Origin: Bacteroides sp.
Lineage (GTDB): Bacteria; Bacteroidota; Bacteroidia; Bacteroidales; Marinifilaceae
DNA: 64,000 nucleotides
Assembly: GCA_021771575.1 (NCBI GenBank)
Contig: JAETOX010000001.1
Span: forward strand, 84,468 to 148,467
Reading direction: 5' to 3'
Positions 48,256 to 59,400 of the stretch are shown one piece after another. The stretch's first letter is position 1. Each line of letters opens with the position of its first letter. The notes beneath the pieces are model-generated. The model worked only from the letters and a program-made list of their open reading frames with translations. It was not told where the DNA came from and did no database searches. The position numbers were made by a program, and so were the translations under genes.

Positions 48256-49506
48256 TTATTCCATAAACACCATTTCAGGGATTCCCCCGGTGCATTTCGT
48301 CGCCCCTTTGCGGGATTTTTTGATGCCCGGAATCAAGGGACTATTCTCCAGTACATGCCGGATGCGTTTATACTGGTCGGCCGTAAATTCGTCCTGATAG
48401 GTATATTCGTAATCCATCACATTGCGCGAAATAAAGGTGACGCCGCCATCCCCTTTCCGCTCAAACAGACGCTCACTTTCGGTGCCTTCGGTCGCTATGA
48501 TTTGCCGGCATTCGTCCATATAGGCTTTCCGGTTATAATTAGGCGTATCTGCACAATAATCCGTCTGCAATTCATCTGTATTCGAAAATACATGGAACAA
48601 ACCCAGATAATGCCCCAACTCGTGGGCGACAATCTGTTTGGCATTCGGACGGATGGCATACTGCGTATTCAAAGCAACGCAGCACATTTTGCCCACCGGA
48701 TGGTCGAAGTACCTCTCTCCGGCAACCAAGCCCTTTAAACCGTTTTCCGAAATTGTATATGGCATTGTCGATATACCGGTCATGCCTATATTGCTCTCTT
48801 TAAAGGGGAATACTACAATATTTACATACTCATTCGGATTCCACAGCAATGCCAGGTCGTCCGCAGCCGTACTCTGTATGAAATCATAGGCACTGACATC
48901 CGTCTTCGCCCATTGCACCCGGTGAATACCGGGCTCGTCCATGGCTTTCCCATCGGGAGCAACCGTGGCCATATAAAATTCAACCCCCATATCCAATCCG
49001 TTGTGCCCTTGCCGGTATAATCGGCTGCAATAAGGCAAAATGTCTTTCAAATAATTGCTGTGGATATTCTGATTGATATCGCCGGCCTCCTGGTAGAGTA
49101 TATGGAATACTACCGGCAAACAGTATACATAGTCGTGCAAGGCTCCGGTCTGCTTGACCGTAATCCTGCACGGTTCTCCTCCCGTTTCCTGTACCACCAA
49201 TTCGCAATCCCGGTGCTCCCGGAACACCTGCTCATCAATCGTCACAGTCAGGGAGTCCGCCAGATTCCCCCGCTCTTTGTCTACCCGACACCACTCCGTG
49301 ATGCCTTCTACGCTCCAGGCTCCAGCCGATTCGACAAACACTTTACAAACCAACCCCGCCGCATCGGCTTCAATCAGCGTTTCCGACACCCGCATCGGTA
49401 ACCGGGGTTCCGGTTTGTCCTTGCTGTCGTCCGAGCAGGCCCACAACAGACAACAGCCTGCCGCGAGCACATGCCACCATTGCCATAAAAACTTACAATT
49501 TTTCAT
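48256..49506 (-). CDS. M43-type zinc metalloprotease lipoprotein, module 3
   Basis: 416 aa. The lipobox LLWAC (Cys at about 24) predicts a lipid-anchored envelope or surface protein. Residues about 35-125 are BACON-like, with WSVEGITEWCRVDKERGNLA; then comes a metzincin-type catalytic domain. The zinc site HELGHYLGLFH is at 295-305 and the Met-turn NVMDYEYT is near 362-369, as in the pappalysin (M43) family. Substrate is unknown; cleavage of a peptide or protein that the module takes up is an inference. Its start overlaps the end of the Omp28-like gene by 14 bp, so translation is probably coupled. It is the last gene of the longest module and is followed by a terminator. Confidence 0.88.
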   Translation of the reverse strand: MKNCKFLWQWWHVLAAGCCLLWACSDDSKDKPEPRLPMRVSETLIEADAAGLVCKVFVESAGAWSVEGITEWCRVDKERGNLADSLTVTIDEQVFREHRDCELVVQETGGEPCRITVKQTGALHDYVYCLPVVFHILYQEAGDINQNIHSNYLKDILPYCSRLYRQGHNGLDMGVEFYMATVAPDGKAMDEPGIHRVQWAKTDVSAYDFIQSTAADDLALLWNPNEYVNIVVFPFKESNIGMTGISTMPYTISENGLKGLVAGERYFDHPVGKMCCVALNTQYAIRPNAKQIVAHELGHYLGLFHVFSNTDELQTDYCADTPNYNRKAYMDECRQIIATEGTESERLFERKGDGGVTFISRNVMDYEYTYQDEFTADQYKRIRHVLENSPLIPGIKKSRKGATKCTGGIPEMVFME

Positions 49507-50542
49507 AATCCGCTTTTTTACCGGCTTCTACTTTCCGGCAATTCAATGCCGATTTGTCTGAAGTCTTCAATATATAAGCCACTACTTCCAGATTCTCTTT
49601 TTTAAACTCTGCGGGCACGGTATATGTAAAGGTTTCCACATAATCCTCCGACATGTTGAGTTTTCCTTTTTCAATTTTATGTTCCGCCCCGTACAAATCT
49701 GTCAGATAATGCCGCAATACGTGGTGGTGGTAATTATCCTCTTCGGTCTCGGCTCCGGCCTGTACAGCGTATAGATTGTTCTCTAACAGGGCCACAACTA
49801 TATTGGTTGCATAATCTACTTCACTGCCTTTCACTTTTACCTCTACTTTCAAATCATCCCCGCTCCACTCGGTAGCAAGCGCAATACCCACTTTGCCTCC
49901 GGCATTCAAGGCTTTAGCAAAAACCATCCCTTCAATGCCGTCACTGTAATTCCATTTGTCCGCATGGTCGATAATCACGGTCGGATAACTGCTTCCAAAC
50001 TTGAATTGTTTTTGGAAAGCCCCGATATATTCATCTACCATAAAATCTTTCATCGTACCCAATGTTCCGTATACAGACACCGGACAGATACGTCCCGGCA
50101 CTTCCTTCTCCGCCTGCGAGATGGCATGCGTAGCCCGCGGACAATAGGTACAACCGACAGCGGTGAATTTCATTACCAATACATTTTTCTTAAATCCGGC
50201 GCCTTGTTCCGCTACCACGGTGACTATTCCGGAACGACTCCCGTTGTACTCCGCCACAAAGGAATATGTACCGGCAATGGAGGTCGCGAATACCCCGTTT
50301 TTCAAAGCCTCGCCGGAGGTCTGCTCCCGGATTACTGCTGCCGAAGTCACGTCAGCCCCCCCGAAAGTTACCGTAAAATGCACTTCATCCGAGCCATCGG
50401 CCAGGATTTTGTCACGGGTTGCAGTGAACATCAAACCGTTTTTCTCATTACTATCGTCTGAAGAACAAGCGGCCATACCGATTGTCAGCAGACATATCAA
50501 CCCAATAAATACTTGTTTCATTATTCTTTTTTTATGATTCAT
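49493..50542 (-). CDS. Omp28-like lipoprotein with thioredoxin-type CxxC, module 3
   Basis: 349 aa. The first ATG (TAATG overlap with the upstream stop) is used; another ATG at 50521 gives the shorter signal MKQVFIGLICLLTIG. The lipobox is AAC (about 26). An Ig-like domain follows to about 120 (DKILADGSDEVHFTVTFGGA). The Omp28-type region then has KFTAVGCTYCPRATHAISQA near residue 128, with the Cys-x2-Cys of a thioredoxin fold. It is not known whether it is redox-active. It lies between a barrel protein and a metalloprotease, and may help fold or handle disulfides of a substrate on the outer membrane. Confidence 0.75.
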   Translation of the reverse strand: MNHKKRIMKQVFIGLICLLTIGMAACSSDDSNEKNGLMFTATRDKILADGSDEVHFTVTFGGADVTSAAVIREQTSGEALKNGVFATSIAGTYSFVAEYNGSRSGIVTVVAEQGAGFKKNVLVMKFTAVGCTYCPRATHAISQAEKEVPGRICPVSVYGTLGTMKDFMVDEYIGAFQKQFKFGSSYPTVIIDHADKWNYSDGIEGMVFAKALNAGGKVGIALATEWSGDDLKVEVKVKGSEVDYATNIVVALLENNLYAVQAGAETEEDNYHHHVLRHYLTDLYGAEHKIEKGKLNMSEDYVETFTYTVPAEFKKENLEVVAYILKTSDKSALNCRKVEAGKKADYEKL

Positions 50543-52107
50543 TAAAACGAAGATGTCAATGTCAGATTAAAGCCGGTGTAAGCGGGCATCTCCCGACATA
50601 CCCCACCGGCACACTGTATGCCAGCCCGGTTGCGCCCGTACTGCAAGGCGACCCTTGTCCGGGATTTAGAGTAACTCAAACCGCCGTGGTAATAATGGAT
50701 ATCTGTTTTCCCGTAATTGTACATGTCTCCCGCAAAGAAGCTCCACGCCGGCGCAATTCCCCATTCTGCCAATAAAGCCACCCAGTCTCCTTCATCCCGT
50801 TTCGTCCACAAATGTTGGCCTTCCAGGCGTAGGGAATAACGGTTTCCCCACGTATGGACGATATCCGCCACTACGATATGCGCATGGCAGGTTTTGCCTG
50901 TTTTTCCCCAGACCACCGGATTGAAATCCTGGAGGCTGTAGAAGAATACCGTTTTCCAGGCAGGATTCCATTTTTTGGATATATCGATATTTATATCTCT
51001 GTAGAACAATTCTTTACCTACGCTGCACAACCCGTTTTTCAAACGGTAATAAGTGGAAAAATTGGCCTGTAATTTCCAGCCGTATTTCCCTCCTAATGCC
51101 GTCCCTTTCCGGAAATTGTAATAAAAATCTACCTGTCCGCCTGTCTCCCCGTTCCCCTGGGTGGCATATGCGTAGAGATTGGCCAAAGAATAGGTGTGCT
51201 GCCGGGTGAGTGCCGGCAGGTAGTTCAAATCTTCTTCCAATCCGACAGCCTCCCGCGAAGATCGGAACATCATCCGGTTCAGACTGCGGAAATTCACCTG
51301 TATCCCCAATCCTTTCCGGGCATATCCTCCCTCCAGCAACAGCCCCTGTCCCTTTCTTATCACATAGTCATTGTATAACGCGGGGTCTTTTGATTTCCCG
51401 ACATACTCTCCCCGCAAAGAAACGCCGGCATGTTCCAAAGCCAAACGTAAGGAATAGGCATTTACATTCGATTTGATTTCCCGGTTGCCCACGTATTCCT
51501 CATACCGGTTGACAAAACTGCCCTCTACCCATATTCCTGTTTTCATCCAGCCGAACACATTTGCGAGATCTAGCTGCAAATCGCCTCCTCTTACGTAAGA
51601 TGGGGCACGCTCCATGAATCTTCGCGGACGCCCGTAGATTCCTTTGAGGTTTATCTTGTTCCGGAACGAATAAAACAAACGGACGCCCTCCACCGAGGTA
51701 TTCAATCCCAACGAGCGTTCCTCGTAAGCCCGGAATACCATACCGCTACCAAATTGTTCGTAAAAATCGCCCACCCGGATTTTCAAATCCCGGTCCTCAA
51801 AAGCAACATATTTACCGACAATTCCGCAATCGCTCAATTGTCCGGACAATCCCTGCAGCACAGGCAGATACCCTTCAAACAGTATACCGATAGAGAATTT
51901 CCGCCACTGGTAATCCAGGTTCAGATAATTGTTTGAACCGAACCGGTCGTCCGGACGGATGGCCCCTGTCTTGTTGTCTTTCATGTAATATACCGTATTT
52001 GTCTCGAAACCTCCGGAAAGCATACCGTATTTTTGTTCCTGCCCGTCAACGGAACGGGACAGGAAACAAAAACAACCCATCAGCACCAACAAGTACACCA
52101 CTTTCAT
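50542..52107 (-). CDS. DUF6029-like outer-membrane beta-barrel protein, module 3
   Basis: 521 aa from the ATG at 52107, which overlaps the upstream stop as ATGA; a start 20 codons earlier lies in the previous gene and is rejected. A signal peptide (MKVVYLLVLMGCFCFLSRSV) is followed by alternating short strands rich in Tyr, Trp, Gly and Arg (KRFSIGILFEGYLPVL-like), ending TGFNLTLTSSF, the C-terminal Phe of an outer-membrane barrel. I assign it to DUF6029 from memory of such neighbours; the family is not firm. Its function is unknown. Confidence 0.7.
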   Translation of the reverse strand: MKVVYLLVLMGCFCFLSRSVDGQEQKYGMLSGGFETNTVYYMKDNKTGAIRPDDRFGSNNYLNLDYQWRKFSIGILFEGYLPVLQGLSGQLSDCGIVGKYVAFEDRDLKIRVGDFYEQFGSGMVFRAYEERSLGLNTSVEGVRLFYSFRNKINLKGIYGRPRRFMERAPSYVRGGDLQLDLANVFGWMKTGIWVEGSFVNRYEEYVGNREIKSNVNAYSLRLALEHAGVSLRGEYVGKSKDPALYNDYVIRKGQGLLLEGGYARKGLGIQVNFRSLNRMMFRSSREAVGLEEDLNYLPALTRQHTYSLANLYAYATQGNGETGGQVDFYYNFRKGTALGGKYGWKLQANFSTYYRLKNGLCSVGKELFYRDINIDISKKWNPAWKTVFFYSLQDFNPVVWGKTGKTCHAHIVVADIVHTWGNRYSLRLEGQHLWTKRDEGDWVALLAEWGIAPAWSFFAGDMYNYGKTDIHYYHGGLSYSKSRTRVALQYGRNRAGIQCAGGVCREMPAYTGFNLTLTSSF

Positions 52108-52592
52108 GATCTTAACTTTTTCAGGACGTTCAACACTTCCATTTCTGCTCCCGGGGTGTAACCGCAATGGGAATACACAATTTTTCCGGTCTTATCCAAT
52201 ACAAACAAAAAGGGAATATTATTTACATTCATGGCCCTTTTCAGTTCCTGGTTTTTGTCCAGCAATATCTGAAATGGCCATTCCCGTCCCTCTGCCATCG
52301 AACGAACCCTCAAGGCAGCACGGCTATCATCTGTCGCCACGGCCACTACCTTGAAGTCTAAAATTTCTTTCCAATCGTGGAAGGTTTCGCTCAAGGCATC
52401 CAATTCCTGAATACAAGGCTTGCAGGTTGTGGCCCAAAAAGCCAATACAACGGGAATGGAATCATTGATTACTTCCCGGATGGCACACCGGTCTCCCTCC
52501 GGATTCTCTACAGTCACCTCGGGTAATTGCCGTTGGGAAAAACCGTCGAGCAATAACAATATCATACCGATGGCCAAAATATATTTTCTCAT
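52104..52592 (-). CDS. TlpA-like thioredoxin-fold protein, module 3
   Basis: 162 aa. The signal peptide (about 1-20, MRKYILAIGMILLLLDGFSQ) is followed by a thioredoxin domain with FWATTCKPCIQELDALSETF near residue 52 and the cis-Pro loop NNIPFLFVLDKTGKIVY near 128. The active site is CKPC instead of CGPC or CVPC, so redox potential may differ. It works in the periplasm on disulfides. It is 12 bp after the PKD-like gene and overlaps the next gene by 4 bp. Confidence 0.87.
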   Translation of the reverse strand: MRKYILAIGMILLLLDGFSQRQLPEVTVENPEGDRCAIREVINDSIPVVLAFWATTCKPCIQELDALSETFHDWKEILDFKVVAVATDDSRAALRVRSMAEGREWPFQILLDKNQELKRAMNVNNIPFLFVLDKTGKIVYSHCGYTPGAEMEVLNVLKKLRS

Positions 52593-52603
52593 ATCCCCTT
52601 GTA

Positions 52604-54175
52604 TTATGATTTGTATGCTACACTTGCTATCTTACACAATCCTTTGCGTGAAGTTCCGGGAATTTCTTCAATAACAATGTCGTTCGGATTATCCACTACC
52701 CGATACCCCACCAAACGCCCTGCCGTAGAAGCCGGTTTGGCGGGATCGTAGAGACCGATGTAAAATTCATCTCCAAAAGGAGACATACCCATAATATATT
52801 GTTCATTCCATATAGCTGTAATGACTTCTGTTACGGGCAATCCGTTGTCCATAACCCTGTCTTCTCCTCCAAAGTCCAACAACAGTTTCCCCCTGGCCGT
52901 AGAATAATCGTAACCATACAAACGGCTGCCAACGGTGTAAAATATCACGGTTTTTCGTGAGCTACAAGCAAAAAATTCCGCTTTATCTATATCCTCCGCA
53001 TTCGTTAATTGTTGCGGATCTCTATGGGTAAACTCAACCCCAAAGAAAGAAGCATTTATTTTATAGGGGTATAAATAATAATCTGAAGGCGAAGAAGCAC
53101 CCGGATTTTTTAAAATAGTATAATTCGAAATCATGACATTACGGGAATTAATTGTTGTCACAAAATCTTTTCCGGGAGTCCAGAAATCATCATTTACAAT
53201 AATATTGGGAATCGGAGCACAATACCCGTTAACTCCACCCGTTGTAGGCATATAATGTCCTTGGTAAAGGAAGCATTTGTTATCATCGTCATACACCACA
53301 ATTATCGAGCTGGTCATTGAAGAAAAATCGAAACCTACTTTATTTCCCATCTTAAACAATTCATAATTTCCTTTATAATGATTAGAGGGATTTCCCATTT
53401 TGCGATAGCCCCCCATACGATCGTTATCAAAATAAAGATTACCATCTATTGTCTCTACGCGGAAATACATCATTTGATTAGCATGTTGCAATACGCAACT
53501 ACCCACAGACGAAGGATCCCAGAAACTATACTTCAAATGTGCATCTTCTATTGGAGTGAGGCTATTTTTATCCAATTTATAAGTTCCGTCCTCTGAACCC
53601 AGCTGTATCGCATTATCTCCCAGAAAGGTAATAGGCAGAAATAAAAATGTTGGTTTTTTCAGTACGGGCATGTCTAAGCCATTCAAAATATCTTTCATCA
53701 ACACAGTATCTCCATTGACAAAAGCCAACATATCCAATTGTGCCTCTCCGTTCTCATTTTCACCCCACACCAACCAACCATTAGAGAAATTAGTGGTCAG
53801 ATTGACATTTACCGAACGGGTCACCACCACTCCGGTGGATTTGTCTTTGATACGGAAAAATAATCTATATCCTCCTTCGGGACGATTTACCGGCCAAACC
53901 AAATCTTTTTCACGTCCGATTTCTGTATTTTCGTCATTTAAAAACCATCGGAATTCATAATTATCCGGATTCTGAATAATTGTATTTTCCACTTGTGGGC
54001 TAATCCGCAGTGTATCGACAAAGCTCACATATTTATAAGTTGTGTCAATAAATCCGGCTTCTCCGATGATCACCTCGTTAATTTCCCGGTAATCGTAATT
54101 ACCTAAATCTTTGTAGCAAGAATGGCATATCATTCCTCCCAATAATGTACCTATAATCAATAATCGTGTTTTCAT
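52604..54175 (-). CDS. PKD-like family lipoprotein, module 3
   Basis: 523 aa, lipobox CHSC (Cys at about 20). It opens YKDLGNYDYREINEVIIGEA, the shared start of the three paralogues, and has the same long beta-rich body. It lies 12 bp after the DUF4843-like gene and 12 bp before the TlpA-like gene. No catalytic motif is visible; by position it is an accessory surface protein of the SusCD pair. Confidence 0.8.
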   Translation of the reverse strand: MKTRLLIIGTLLGGMICHSCYKDLGNYDYREINEVIIGEAGFIDTTYKYVSFVDTLRISPQVENTIIQNPDNYEFRWFLNDENTEIGREKDLVWPVNRPEGGYRLFFRIKDKSTGVVVTRSVNVNLTTNFSNGWLVWGENENGEAQLDMLAFVNGDTVLMKDILNGLDMPVLKKPTFLFLPITFLGDNAIQLGSEDGTYKLDKNSLTPIEDAHLKYSFWDPSSVGSCVLQHANQMMYFRVETIDGNLYFDNDRMGGYRKMGNPSNHYKGNYELFKMGNKVGFDFSSMTSSIIVVYDDDNKCFLYQGHYMPTTGGVNGYCAPIPNIIVNDDFWTPGKDFVTTINSRNVMISNYTILKNPGASSPSDYYLYPYKINASFFGVEFTHRDPQQLTNAEDIDKAEFFACSSRKTVIFYTVGSRLYGYDYSTARGKLLLDFGGEDRVMDNGLPVTEVITAIWNEQYIMGMSPFGDEFYIGLYDPAKPASTAGRLVGYRVVDNPNDIVIEEIPGTSRKGLCKIASVAYKS

Positions 54176-54187
54176 ACATTTTCATTT

Positions 54188-55000
54188 TTAGATATTCTTT
54201 CCGGCAGTCATTTTCACCAAATCACCATTCTCATCCGGCTCGTCCTCATAAATGGTTTTACCGTCTTTTTCCCTTTCTTTCAAATATTTATCCAGATTTT
54301 GTCCCATAATTCTTGCCCGGGTATCTTCTCCTCGGTTTAGTTCATTAAAATCATCCAATGTCATGGAGAAAAGTGTGCACATGATATCAAATTTCTTGAT
54401 GGACCACTTTCCCCAATATTCTTCGGGCCAAAATGCAGGTATTCTTATTTCGTTCGAAAGCAGAATGACATGACGAACTACATTCACGGAATCCATCGGA
54501 TTTCCATAAATATCACCGAAAGGCTGCCACCAAGGCAGAGGTAAGACAAAATCATTGTTTGCCTGTAATTCCAAAACTAAAGAAAGCGTCAATTCTTCTT
54601 TGGCTAATTTCTCTGTTTTGATAAGCCGGCAAGGGACCTCGACCTGCCGTTCATGGGCTAGAAGCAAGGGATTCAGATTAAATTCTTCATAATCTTCCCC
54701 TTGTTTTGCTGTAGATTCGTGCAGTACGCGCAAAGAAACATGGCGGTCGTAATCTGTTACATTTCCCATCACTCGTACGCGGATGGGCAAAACGGTATCA
54801 TTTCCCGGTACAGAGGCAAAATTAATGCGAGTTGTATCTATATATTCCCACCTTTCCTGCTCGCCATAACCGCTTTGCGGGGGCATTTGCATCATAAAAT
54901 ACACGCCGTCTTTCCCTTCGTATCCTATCATTTCCGAATCACACTTCCATAACAATAGCGGTAATAATAAGAATAAGCCTATTTTTAATGTAAATTTCAT
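54188..55000 (-). CDS. DUF4843-type lipoprotein, module 3
   Basis: 270 aa, lipobox LWKC (Cys at about 20). The order DSEMIGYEGKDGVYFMMQMP, GNVTDYDRHVSLRVLHESTA, KQGEDYEEFNLNPLLLAHER and EVPCRLIKTEKLAKEELTLS matches its paralogues. It starts 20 bp after susD. It is a likely surface lipoprotein of unknown function. Confidence 0.75.
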   Translation of the reverse strand: MKFTLKIGLFLLLPLLLWKCDSEMIGYEGKDGVYFMMQMPPQSGYGEQERWEYIDTTRINFASVPGNDTVLPIRVRVMGNVTDYDRHVSLRVLHESTAKQGEDYEEFNLNPLLLAHERQVEVPCRLIKTEKLAKEELTLSLVLELQANNDFVLPLPWWQPFGDIYGNPMDSVNVVRHVILLSNEIRIPAFWPEEYWGKWSIKKFDIMCTLFSMTLDDFNELNRGEDTRARIMGQNLDKYLKEREKDGKTIYEDEPDENGDLVKMTAGKNI

Positions 55001-55020
55001 AACTTTTCCGAATAAAAGAA

Positions 55021-56469
55021 TTAATAATTAGTTCCTCTGTGATCTTCTTCTTCCTGAGGCAAACGGAATAAGTATTTTTCTTTGGTCATAGCAATCTCAT
55101 CTCCGTCGCCTGTCGTGATATTGCTTTTATTTCTGCGTTTGAAAAACCAGAATAACTGACCTTCACCGATAAATTCCCGTCGGTATTCTTTCTCGATTGC
55201 TTCCATCAAATCGGCCTCTTCACTTATATTGGCAATTTTGCGTGCCTCCCTCAGTTTGTTGAGATATTCCAGTCCCTCGTCGGTACATTCCGCAGCAATC
55301 AGATACATTTCCGAAATCCGCATCAAAGGCATCAGGTACTGATAGCCCTTTCCCTGGTCGTCTACCTCTTTGTACTTAACCAAATAGCGCAGATTACCCT
55401 CTTCTTTGTCGGCACTTGCCAACATTTCCCAATGCCAGGCATAACGGATGTCGTTGATATTGTTCTCGTACATCCAGTCGATATACGCCTCTGTGGGTTT
55501 CAGTCTCCGGGTTGCAGAGAGATTGTTGGAAAACATCGTCTCAAAAACAAGTTTACGATTCAAATTGTACACTCCGAATAGAATTTCAGGCTGGTAAATC
55601 CGGTCCTGGTGGTCGACTTCTGCGGCTGCTTCACGCTCAATAAAGGGAAACCACTGGTTATCTTCCTGGGTTGCTTTGATCACTTTCGAAGCATAGCTCC
55701 CTGCCAACGAAGTATTGCCTCCATAAAGGGCCACCCGGGCAATGTAAGCCTGCACGGCGTAATAATTCATACGCAATGGACGGTAACGCATCGCATTGGA
55801 CAGCCCATTCCCGGCAGCGGAGAACAAAGGACCTTCCGTCATGACGGGATCATAACCGTCGAGTACCTGTTCTGCTTCGCGCAAATCATTCAGGATAAAA
55901 TTCAATACTTCTTCTGCGGGTAACATCTCACGCACTACTAAATCGGAAGAGCGTACATAAGGCATACATTTTACGTTTTTATCGAGGTTATATACCGGTC
56001 CGAAAATCCGGAATAATTCAAAATGTAATAATGCTCGCAATGCTAACGCTTCTCCCCGGATAATATGATAACTTTCTTCGTCCAATACAGCTCTGTCCTG
56101 CTCGCAGTGTTCCAGCAAGGTGTTGACATTGTTGATCAGAAACCAGACTTTCGACCAGGTTTTTTCCACAGCATTTCTTTTCGCCTCCGATTCGTAACGG
56201 GACAAGGCATTATAGATGTGTTCATCCTCCGAACAATCATAATATTGTGCCAGAATATCCATGGTTCCATAGGTCAATGTGCTTCCGTACAAAGAATTAT
56301 CCAATAAATCGACATATACTCCGTTTAAAGCGGTCAGAAAACCGTCCTTGGTGCTATACAGGTCTTTTTCCATAATCCGGTCTTCGGAACCCACATCCAG
56401 CCAGTTGGAACAAGACAATTGGCAGATAGCCAAAAAAGCGATACAACTATATTTAATTAATGTCTTCAT
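55021..56469 (-). CDS. SusD/RagB-family outer-membrane lipoprotein, module 3
   Basis: 482 aa, lipobox QLSC (Cys at about 20) followed by SNWLDVGSEDRIMEKDLYST. ALRALLHFELFRIFGPVYNL and REFIGEGQLFWFFKRRNKSN are the family landmarks. It is 14 bp after its susC and is the lid of that transporter. It differs clearly from the module-1 and module-2 proteins, so a different ligand is likely. Confidence 0.92.
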   Translation of the reverse strand: MKTLIKYSCIAFLAICQLSCSNWLDVGSEDRIMEKDLYSTKDGFLTALNGVYVDLLDNSLYGSTLTYGTMDILAQYYDCSEDEHIYNALSRYESEAKRNAVEKTWSKVWFLINNVNTLLEHCEQDRAVLDEESYHIIRGEALALRALLHFELFRIFGPVYNLDKNVKCMPYVRSSDLVVREMLPAEEVLNFILNDLREAEQVLDGYDPVMTEGPLFSAAGNGLSNAMRYRPLRMNYYAVQAYIARVALYGGNTSLAGSYASKVIKATQEDNQWFPFIEREAAAEVDHQDRIYQPEILFGVYNLNRKLVFETMFSNNLSATRRLKPTEAYIDWMYENNINDIRYAWHWEMLASADKEEGNLRYLVKYKEVDDQGKGYQYLMPLMRISEMYLIAAECTDEGLEYLNKLREARKIANISEEADLMEAIEKEYRREFIGEGQLFWFFKRRNKSNITTGDGDEIAMTKEKYLFRLPQEEEDHRGTNY

Positions 56470-56483
56470 AAATCCCTCCTATT

Positions 56484-59400
56484 TTAAAATCTTAAACTCA
56501 AAGAAAAGGTCACGCTTCGTGCAAACGGATATTCAGTACCCCTCTCTTCTTTGAAAGAAGAAATTCGGAATATTTCATTCATATAAGCTCTCAGTGTCAA
56601 GCCATCGGCACCGATATAGTTTAACCACGACGCATTGGTCTCATACCCCAAGGATATGGATTCTCCTGAAAAGGTGTTTTCTGTCACGACAAAACGCGAA
56701 GACATCGGCGTTGTGGATTTGTTTTCCTGTATTCCTTTGAATTTTGCCCGATCGCCCGGTTGCCGCCAACGGTCGTATAAAGCCCGTTTGTCCTGATTGC
56801 GGAAAACCATCGCATCGGAAATATTTTCTACTTTATTGTACAAAGCGGAAGCCATTACCTGGCCACCCAGACGGTAACGGAAATTTACAGAAGCAGAAAA
56901 ACCTTTCCAATAGAAGGAAGTTCCGATAATCCCTTCTACATCAGGGCGGGAAGAGCCGACAACTACTTCGTCGTCAGCGGAATAGATGAAGGTCTGCGTT
57001 CCGTCTTTTTTCAGGAATACTTCCCGACCTGTTGCCGGGTCGATACCCAAGGAGGGCACAGCCCACATATCATCGGGACTGGCTCCTTCGTAATACCGTA
57101 ATAAGGTTTTGGAACTTCCTTTTTCATTTAAATAATCCAGTTTATCCCCGATTTCCCGGTATTCTGACTTGGAGGTCCGGAAGTTAAAATTGATGGTCCA
57201 GTTTAAATCTTTGTTTTTGATGACGGTTCCGGAAAGGGTTCCATTCCAACCTTGTGCTATCTGTCGTCCAAAATTCGTATAAATACTGGTTGTTCCGAGG
57301 GATGGCGGCATATTGATGCTCACTAAGAGAGGATCGGTGTCTTTGTAGTAATAATCCAATGTTACCTTTAAGCGGTTGCCGAACATAGCCAGGTCGAAAC
57401 CGATATTTTTGTCTAGTGTCCGCTGCCAGTCCAAGTCTTTGTTTCCGAATCGTTCGATAATGGCGCTTGTGCCGAATACATTCTGATTGGCCACGTTATA
57501 CCGATAAGTCTTCATGGCCTGGTAGGCGTCGAAATTCTGGTTTCCGGGATTACCAATGGAGGCTCTGATTTTGAAGTTATCGAATATTTCCAATGCTTTC
57601 ATGAAATTTTCATTGTGCAGGTTCCAGGCCAGACCGATTGCCCAAGTCGTTGAAAAACGCTTGTTGGCGCCAAACCGGGAGGTACCGTCCGACCGCACGT
57701 TAACATCCATGAGATAACGGTTGGCGAATGAATAGTTGACATTCAAGAAGAAACTGGCAGCGCGGCTTTTTTCTCTCGCAAAAGATGGCTTTTGTCCGTC
57801 TGTGAAACCCATTGAAAAAGCAGGATTGATATGTAAATCACTGGTAAACCCGATGGCTAAATAACCGTCCCTGCTGGTTTTCACCTGGTTGATAGACATA
57901 CCGCCGACTGCGTTCACCTGATGTCTGTCGGCAATTAGTTTACCGAAAGTCAGGTTTAAATCACCATTATAAGAAAAAGTTTCTGTGGTGTTGCTGGTGA
58001 ACTGTCCGCGCTTCAATTGTTCGGTTTCCTTGAAATCGGGGTGTTTGGGCGATTTGAAGGCTTCTGTTTTCGAAATACTTTTGCTCAAGCCGAAGCGTCC
58101 CTGCAAACGCAAGGAACTCAAGATTTTCCATTCTGCATTAAAATTGTCCCGGAAAGCAATGTTTTTTGTTTCGTTTGTATTTTTGATATTAAATTTATAC
58201 AAAGGATTGATATATTCGTCGGTCTGCTGGTCCGGCCCCTCCAGGTACATGGGAATCTCACCGTTTTCGGTTGTTTTCCGGTTGTAAGGATTTGCCCAGG
58301 CAAAATCGGAGAAACTAACCGGTTCGCGTTCTGAATTGGTCACATCCATGCTGAATTTATTGGAAAATAATAAACTTTTTTTCCGGTAAGACAGATCGAT
58401 ATTACCGCTGAAAATATCCCGGTTGGATCCTTCCATGACCCCATTACTATTTTTATATCCCAGGCCTAAACCGTAGCGCATGGCATTATCACCGCCATCG
58501 ATGTATAAATTGTGACTGTGATTGAATACTGTCCGTAGAGGTTCGCTCAACCAGTAGGTATCGACTCCACGTTCCACTTCCATCAAACGCCGGTAATATT
58601 TTTCGTCCAAGGCTACCTGAGTCATGTAATTGGCGTCAGTCGTATATTTGCCCGATAATCGTTCGAATTCCAGTTTTTCCCTGGCATTCATTAAGTTGTA
58701 ATCGGTGAGATCCGGAAATTGTATTCCATAATTTCCATTATAGGAAAGACGTAATTTGCCGGCTTCCGGCTGTACGGTTTCTACGACGATGACCCCGTTG
58801 GCAGCTTTGGAACCGTAGATTGCGGTAGAAGCGGCATCTTTCAATATTGTTACACTGGCCACCCGGTCCATATTCAGATTGACAATGGTTTGTAAATCTG
58901 TTTCTACTCCATCCAGAATAAACAATGGTTGATTGGGGTCGTGCTCAAATTCGGACTGTAAACCGATGACACTTGTCTTGCCGCGAATCTCGATGTCCGG
59001 CAGGGTGTTCGGGTCGGATCCCATTTCTTTGCTTTCAATCATTAACATGGCGGGATCCAATGTTTTCAGACTTTGAATAATATTGGATGTCCCTATCATT
59101 TTCAAGTCCTCTTTTGTATAGGTAGCTGCCGAACCGGTAAAGCTCTCTTTTTTACGGGTGTAAATACCGGTTACCACTGCTTCTTCCATTTCTGTGACTT
59201 GTTCGGTTAAGAGAATCACCAATTCTTTTTCTCCCTGCCAAGTTACTTCATTGGTTTCCATCCCCATAAAAGAACAAACGAGTACGATTTTCTCCATTCT
59301 CGGGATTTCCATGACGAACTTTCCGTGGGCATCTGTAGCAACCCCTATTTTCGTTTCTTTGAGTACGACGGAAACCCCAGGCAAAGTCTGGCCTTTCTCG

